DNA of 35,495 nucleotides from Ardenticatenaceae bacterium (lineage in GTDB: Bacteria > Chloroflexota > Anaerolineae > Promineifilales > Promineifilaceae): the NCBI GenBank assembly GCA_020634315.1, contig JACKBV010000039.1:1-35495 (forward strand), read 5' to 3'. Numbering within the stretch: position 1 is the first letter of the stretch; each line of letters begins with the position of its first letter. The translations under genes and the position numbers were made by a program. The notes under the pieces were generated by a model. The model did no database searches. It saw nothing but the letters and a program-made list of their open reading frames with translations, and was not told where the DNA came from. Shown here piece by piece: positions 31,326 to 35,495 of this stretch.

Positions 31326-32468
31326 ATGACCATTCCACAAACCATCGGCTTTCCGCGTATGCACAAAGAACAGGGCGAAAAGCGCGTCTTTTTGCCCCGG
31401 TTCATTCAATTTCTAGCAAAACGAGGCGCGACTATTTATTTGGAAGAAGAGTATGGTGCGCGTTCTGGCTACACCTTCTGCGATTACCAAAAAGAATTGG
31501 AGAACATTCACACTGTTTCCCGCGAGGAAGTCTTGCAGAAAGACATTATCATCGTCTTGCGCTCACCAACGATGGCTGAATTTGACCAGATACGACCGGG
31601 CAGCATCCTGATTGCTATGCTGCATTACCCTACGCGCCCCTTGCGCGTGCAAAAGTTACACGAGCGGGATATTCACGCTATTTCCCTGGACAGCATTGTA
31701 AGTGACAGCAACATTCGTTTAGTAGAAAACATGAAAGCCGTCGCCTGGAACGGGTTGGAAACGGCGTTTAGCTTATTGGAAGAGTGTTGGCCGGGACTGC
31801 ACCAACCAAATGGCAAACCGCTGCACGCTTTGATTCTTGGTGTGGGAATGGTTGGCAAACATGCTGTAGAAGCGGTAACCAAGTTAGGCAGCCTGGAACG
31901 CAACCAGCAGCACATCAGTGAAGATGGGCTAGGCATTGTGGCTATAACCATTGGCCGTAACCTGACACATCACCCGCAGCAAATGGAGCGGCTGCTGCGT
32001 CAGACAGATGTATTGGTAGATGCCACGCAGCGGCGCAACGCAGCACAGCCCGTTATTCCCAATGCATGGCTGAATTGGCTGCCGCCACACGCTGTTATTA
32101 CCGACTTGGCTGTAGACCCATATACATTAAACGCTGATCCACCAGTGGTGCGTGGCATTGAGGGAATCCCGCAAGGCAATCTTAATAAATATGTCTTTCT
32201 GCCAAATGACCCTGACTGGGGAAAGACAGTGCCTGCGACCATTCCATCAATGGCGCGGCGCACAGTGGTTTCTTGCTATTCGTGGCCTGGCATTTACCCA
32301 GAAGCTTGTATGCGGCATTATGGGGAACAGTTACGGCCGTTACTGCGTCGCCTGCTCGAAGTGGGGTATGACGCCCTTTCGCTGAAAGGAGATTTCTTTG
32401 AACGCGCCCTCTATCGCGCCAGCCTGAAGGCGTGGTTGACACAAACGCACGACGCCGCAGCGGGTTAA
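31326..32468 (+). CDS. Alanine dehydrogenase/PNT-like protein, second of tandem paralogues
   Basis: A 380-aa paralogue of the preceding protein, alignable along its length: both have SLDSI near residue 120, AWNG, a Rossmann loop (ILGVGMVGKHAVEAV here), TDVLVDATQRRNAAQPVI, DLAVDPY, GIEGIPQGNLNKYVF and a CYSWPGIYPEACM segment. The same Lys-to-Arg change (Arg79) and conserved His100 are present, so this is a family trait and not decay. Adjacent paralogues with a 3-bp gap suggest a heteromeric enzyme. GGAG lies 7 nt before ATG 31326. Its stop codon overlaps by two bases the stop of the convergent M29-like gene. Confidence 0.72.
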   Translation: MTIPQTIGFPRMHKEQGEKRVFLPRFIQFLAKRGATIYLEEEYGARSGYTFCDYQKELENIHTVSREEVLQKDIIIVLRSPTMAEFDQIRPGSILIAMLHYPTRPLRVQKLHERDIHAISLDSIVSDSNIRLVENMKAVAWNGLETAFSLLEECWPGLHQPNGKPLHALILGVGMVGKHAVEAVTKLGSLERNQQHISEDGLGIVAITIGRNLTHHPQQMERLLRQTDVLVDATQRRNAAQPVIPNAWLNWLPPHAVITDLAVDPYTLNADPPVVRGIEGIPQGNLNKYVFLPNDPDWGKTVPATIPSMARRTVVSCYSWPGIYPEACMRHYGEQLRPLLRRLLEVGYDALSLKGDFFERALYRASLKAWLTQTHDAAAG

Positions 32469-33544
32469 GCGATGCCCATCACCTGTCCTCTGGCAACCAA
32501 AGCGTGACCATCGGCCAGTAAGGTTGCCTGGGGCACGGCAAAATCCACATTCAAAGATGATTCGTTTGCGCCACCCATGTAGCGATTTTCACCCAGTGCC
32601 AGGAACAGATAGCCGTCTACGTGCTCATCGACCAGCGTCCAGCCGATGGGTTGATGCAGATGTGGGTTGAGGCCAATGCCGATGTGGCTGATGCGGCGCG
32701 GTTCGCCGCTGTGCCGGTCAAAGAGAGCGGTCAGGCTGTCAGCCCCTTTGGCGGCGTGAATGTCAGTGATACGGCCGTTTTCAAACACCAAGACAACATC
32801 CTCCGCTTTGCCAGCGCGAGGCAGCCAGATAGAGCCTTCCGTCGCCGCTTCCAGAACCGTCGTGTAAATGGAACCGGCTGGCAAGTTAGAGACAATGGCA
32901 CCGCGTGCGCGGTCATCGGCGTCAATGTGGCCGTCATCACTTAACCAGGGGCGGCTGCCATGCTGCATATGCAGTTCGTGCTCTGTGCCACTGCGTATGA
33001 CTAACTGCTGTGCCCCTGTAGCGGCTCGCAAGATGTGGGCGATTCGTGCCTGTAAATCGGCGGCGGGAACCAGTAGGGCAGGCAGCAGCAATGCCTCTAA
33101 CTCGGCTGGGGAAACGCCCATTTGCTGTGCCCGCTGCGCTGTCGGGATGGCTGCCACCAGGAAGGGCAGCCGCCGTGCTTCTTCGATTTCTGTGAGCCGC
33201 TGCACGGCCGTTTCCCAGGCGGTAAGGGCTGCTCGTGGTGCTGCCTGCACGTTGGGATGTGCGCCACCCAGCACGATAACGCGATCCACTTGCTGCATCC
33301 ATGCTGCGCGGTGGGAGTCCCAGGCGGCCAGATGCGCTGTGTTGGCCTCGCGCCACAGCCGTTCCAGGTAATCGGGTGGGGTGAGCTGCGGCAGCGGTGT
33401 CGCCCCGGCCAGATCAATGGCGAGCAGTAATTCCAGCAGCAGGTCACGCTGCACCACGTCATCACGCACCAGGATCACCTCGCCCGGCTGCACATTCACC
33501 CCTTGTACAATTCGTTGTGCCAGTTCAGACCATTGTGTTGCCAT
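32465..33544 (-). CDS. M29 aminopeptidase-like protein
   Basis: A 359-aa protein resembling leucyl aminopeptidases of the AmpS/AmpT (M29) type and related dioxygenase-like members. N-terminal part: LAQRIVQGVNVQPGEVILVR. C-terminal part: NLPAGSIYTTVLEAATEGSIWLP, then ISHIGIGLNPH, LALGENRYMGGANESSLNVDF. In M29 peptidases as I recall them the last motif reads NxSxxHxDF and its His binds metal; here that His is Asn. It may thus be inactive as a peptidase or use metal differently. Shine-Dalgarno is weak at ATG 33544. It is convergent with the preceding paralogue pair. Confidence 0.68.
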   Translation of the reverse strand: MATQWSELAQRIVQGVNVQPGEVILVRDDVVQRDLLLELLLAIDLAGATPLPQLTPPDYLERLWREANTAHLAAWDSHRAAWMQQVDRVIVLGGAHPNVQAAPRAALTAWETAVQRLTEIEEARRLPFLVAAIPTAQRAQQMGVSPAELEALLLPALLVPAADLQARIAHILRAATGAQQLVIRSGTEHELHMQHGSRPWLSDDGHIDADDRARGAIVSNLPAGSIYTTVLEAATEGSIWLPRAGKAEDVVLVFENGRITDIHAAKGADSLTALFDRHSGEPRRISHIGIGLNPHLHQPIGWTLVDEHVDGYLFLALGENRYMGGANESSLNVDFAVPQATLLADGHALVARGQVMGIA

Positions 33545-33610
33545 TGCTGTTTATCGCTTTTGTGAGTTAATCCTCTCAGAAGTTCATAATCTCTGGGACG
33601 GTGAGATAGG

Positions 33611-34039
33611 TTAATTCTCTGGCTGTTGCCCCTGGCGCTGAATGGCGCCAGCCACGTCGGGTGGCTGCCAGCCAGCCGGTTTTAACACTTTACCATCGGC
33701 GCGGCGTGGCCCATTGGCCTTTTGCATATTGGCGCGATGAACCTCGGCAAATATAGGATCAGGGTCTACGCCACACGCCCAAAATGCGCCGTAAGTAACA
33801 TATAGCAGGTCGGTGAGTTCGTGAATGAGGGGGGTGATGTCGATGTCTTCGCCGCGCTGACGGGCTGAGAAGATGTGGTTGAAAACGGCCGTTACTTCTG
33901 CGTACTCTTCGTCAATCAGGGTGCGCCGCACGATTAACGTGTCTATTTCCGGTAAAGCGGGCGCATCCGGCAGTGTGCCACCCATTGCCAGATGGAATTG
34001 ACGGATACGCTCGCCATTGGTTTGTGGTTCTTCGGTCAT
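33611..34039 (-). CDS. MazG-like all-alpha nucleotide pyrophosphohydrolase
   Basis: A 142-aa all-helical protein of the MazG/HisE-like NTP-PPase superfamily, which hydrolyses nucleoside triphosphates or related pyrophosphates. The Mg-binding pattern is visible: EExxE at residues 44-48 (DEEYAEV) and ExxD at 74-77 (HELTDLLYVTYG). The C-terminal VHRANMQKANGPRRADGKVLKP is typical of the phosphoribosyl-ATP-pyrophosphohydrolase-like subgroup of plants and bacteria. AGGAGA precedes ATG 34039. Substrate unknown; house-cleaning of odd nucleotides is likely. It lies 66 bp ahead of the M29-like gene and may share its transcript. Confidence 0.85.
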   Translation of the reverse strand: MTEEPQTNGERIRQFHLAMGGTLPDAPALPEIDTLIVRRTLIDEEYAEVTAVFNHIFSARQRGEDIDITPLIHELTDLLYVTYGAFWACGVDPDPIFAEVHRANMQKANGPRRADGKVLKPAGWQPPDVAGAIQRQGQQPEN

Positions 34040-34103
34040 TGCTTGCTCTCCTGTGTTTTGCTGCTTGGTGTTTTTTGTAACGTTACAAGGGTTGGTTTTG
34101 TCT

Positions 34104-34137
34104 AGCCTCCGGGAGGTTTCCGAACCTCCCGGAGGTT
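34104..34137. repeat. Mini paired-arm element with 4-nt loop (TCCG)
   Basis: Arms at 34104-34118 and 34123-34137 are inverted copies of the CCTCCCGGAGG-family 15-mer with one mismatch. It forms a 15-bp stem followed by TTGTTTT on the plus strand, and lies between panD and the MazG-like gene, where it could act as a terminator. Confidence 0.9.
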
Positions 34138-34215
34138 GTTTTCGTTTAGAGGTGTTCTTGGCTAATCGGTTTGCCCTGTCATGGTGTCACCGTTGTCATG
34201 CTGTGTACTCACTGT

Positions 34216-34560
34216 TTACAAGTAGCGCACAAAGCGATTTGCTTCATCTACTAAAATGATTTTCGGGTTCTCTAACGGTGAGTCGCGCAGTTCGTAGCCC
34301 ATGATGATGATTTCATCTCCGGTATGAATGAGGTGTGCGGCTGCGCCATTCATGCAGATGATGCCAGAGTCACGTTCCCCTTTGATGATGTATGTTTCCA
34401 GGCGTGCGCCGTTGCTGTTATCGACAACTTGTACTTTTTCACCCGGCCATAAGCCGGTTAATTCGAGTAAGGCTTCGTCAATGGTGATGCTGCCCACGTA
34501 ATGAAGGTTCGCTTCTGTGACAGTGGCTTTGTGAATTTTGGCGTGCATGACCCAGCGCAT
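34216..34560 (-). CDS. panD: Aspartate 1-decarboxylase
   Basis: Makes beta-alanine from L-aspartate for pantothenate. The 114-aa precursor begins MRWVMHAKIHKATVT, as usual for the family. It self-cleaves between Gly23 and Ser24 in YVGSITID to give the pyruvoyl group. LETYIIKGERDSGIICMNGAAAH carries the conserved active-site Tyr and Arg-containing loops. ATG 34560 abuts the panC stop (TAAATG) with GGAG 8 nt upstream, so the pair is co-translated; PanD supplies beta-alanine to PanC. Confidence 0.97.
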   Translation of the reverse strand: MRWVMHAKIHKATVTEANLHYVGSITIDEALLELTGLWPGEKVQVVDNSNGARLETYIIKGERDSGIICMNGAAAHLIHTGDEIIIMGYELRDSPLENPKIILVDEANRFVRYL

Positions 34561-35424
34561 TTATGCTTCTCCGTAAACGGCCGTTAACGAGGGCCAGGGC
34601 ATATTGTCGATGAGGCGCGTTTTGCCAACGAAAACAGCCATTGATAACAAAGCCATATCTTCAACCTGCGCCAATTCAGCCAGCGTGTGTGGGTGAGCCA
34701 CGCTTAGATAATCCAGTTGTGCCAGCGATTCAGCGGTGATAATGGCTGTCATCTCCTGGTGCAAAACATCACCACTCCGTTCGCCAGCGTTGAGCAGCGT
34801 AAGGCCATGCTTCAGCGCCCGTGAGAGGACGGTGGCGGCTTCTCGTTGTGGCGGAGTCAGGTATGTGTTGCGCGAACTGAGAGCCAGCCCGTCCGCTTCG
34901 CGCACAGTGGGACAAACAATCATTTGTAAATTGATATTGAGGTCGGCGATCATGCGGCGTATGACGACGGTTTGCTGAAAATCCTTTTGTCCAAAGTAGG
35001 CGCGGGTGGGCTGCACAATGTTAAACAGCTTGGCGACTATCGTTGTCACGCCACGGAAATGGGTAGGGCGCGATGCTCCTTCAAGAACGGCCGTTACCTC
35101 GTCCACGGTGACATAGCTTTGGAAGCCGTGAGGGTACATCAGTGCATCATTGGGTGTGAAAACCAGGTCAGCGCCTGCCTCTTCTAATAACGCCAGGTCG
35201 CGTGTCAGGTCACGCGGATAACTGCTTAAATCTTCGGTGGGCGCAAACTGTGTTGGATTGACATAGATGGTCGCGGCTACAAAGTCGTTTTCGGCGCGTG
35301 CCTGACGCACCAGGGAGATATGCCCTTCATGTAGGTAGCCCATTGTGGGCACCAGGCCCCAGGTCGCTGAGGGGTTTTGCCAGCGCATGGTTCTGACTGC
35401 TTCGATTGTCTTGACAACGTTCAT
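34561..35424 (-). CDS. panC: Pantothenate synthetase
   Basis: Joins pantoate and beta-alanine with ATP to form pantothenate, the precursor of CoA. The 287-aa protein has the nucleotidyltransferase HxGH motif (His32, His35 in PTMGYLHEGHISL), YVNPTQFAP, GQKDFQQ, and the ALSSRNTYL loop. AAGGAAG lies 6 nt before ATG 35424. It forms an operon with panD; panB is not in the window. Confidence 0.98.
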   Translation of the reverse strand: MNVVKTIEAVRTMRWQNPSATWGLVPTMGYLHEGHISLVRQARAENDFVAATIYVNPTQFAPTEDLSSYPRDLTRDLALLEEAGADLVFTPNDALMYPHGFQSYVTVDEVTAVLEGASRPTHFRGVTTIVAKLFNIVQPTRAYFGQKDFQQTVVIRRMIADLNINLQMIVCPTVREADGLALSSRNTYLTPPQREAATVLSRALKHGLTLLNAGERSGDVLHQEMTAIITAESLAQLDYLSVAHPHTLAELAQVEDMALLSMAVFVGKTRLIDNMPWPSLTAVYGEA

Positions 35425-35450
35425 GTTTCTTCCTTAATAATGAGATAGCT

Positions 35451-35484
35451 AACCTCCGGGAGGTTCAGAAACCTCCCGGAGGAT
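35451..35484. repeat. Mini paired-arm element with 4-nt loop (CAGA), upstream of panC
   Basis: Arms at 35451-35465 and 35470-35484 with a 13-bp perfect core. It lies 26 bp upstream of panC. Another arm (AAACCTC) begins at about 35489 and is cut by the window end, so the cluster continues. Confidence 0.88.
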
Positions 35485-35495
35485 GGGGAAACCTC

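Larger units (their letters stand above)
218..35094. repeat. Highly iterated palindrome ACGGCCGT, about 60 copies across the window
   Basis: First copy at 218-225 and last at 35087-35094. Most copies are extended as AACGGCCGTT or GGAAACGGCCGTTTCC (for example 3820-3835). They lie in nearly every gene and in several gaps. In coding DNA they fall in all three frames, giving NGR, TAV or RP residues, so they are not a protein-level signal. Confidence 0.95.

Overview
The window looks like chromosome from a free-living bacterium of moderate GC content, most likely a Chloroflexota (Anaerolineae-like) lineage. That placement is an inference from the gene types: a cell-surface protein with SdrD B-like and NBR1-type Ig-like domains, a Ser/Thr kinase fused to a sulfatase-modifying-factor fold, multi-GAF sensor proteins, and FadN-type beta-oxidation genes beside folate genes. 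No rRNA or lineage marker was available to confirm it. There is no prophage, transposase, CRISPR array or plasmid function.

Layout. 1-1593 (+): 3' end of a large surface protein. 1764-6046 (+): a FadR regulator with a near-perfect copy of the E. coli-type FadR operator in its promoter, an alkyl-DHAP-synthase-like flavoenzyme and a glycerol-3-phosphate dehydrogenase, i.e. lipid and glycerol-phosphate metabolism. 6198-9609 (+): glgB and manA. 9610-9967: a repeat island between convergent genes. 9968-17620 (-): a beta-oxidation set (thiolase, FadN, two acyl-CoA dehydrogenases) behind folP and folK, with a good promoter and palindrome ahead of folK. 17887-19140 (+): secreted LysM/M23 peptidase. 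19149-26717 (-): three genes comprising an 802-aa HxxxDG protein, a tandem-kinase membrane protein with an outer FGE-like domain, and a double-GAF histidine-kinase-like protein; they look like one signalling unit. 26718-27180: second repeat island. 27181-28431 (+): Eis-family acetyltransferase. Then a tRNA-Arg(CCT), a DsrE/YedF-like protein and an aldo-keto reductase (-). 30201-32468 (+): tandem paralogues of alanine-dehydrogenase-like proteins. 32465-35424 (-): M29-like protein, MazG-like pyrophosphohydrolase, panD and panC.

The most striking sequence-level features are repeats. (1) The octamer ACGGCCGT occurs about 60 times in 35.5 kb, inside genes in all frames and between genes, recalling cyanobacterial HIP1. 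(2) A family of elements is built from two opposed copies of the 15-mer AACCTCCCGGAGGTT; full copies are 58 bp, mini copies have a 4-nt loop. The arms carry both a Shine-Dalgarno and an anti-Shine-Dalgarno core. (3) Four copies of a 16-bp dyad (TTTGATA-nn-TATCAAA) lie at an exact 22-bp period between two convergent genes. (4) Many intergenic gaps carry unrelated hairpins, including all four gaps of the beta-oxidation cluster and a junction-like fold before manA.

All functions are from reading translated sequence and remembered family motifs; no database search or folding program was run.
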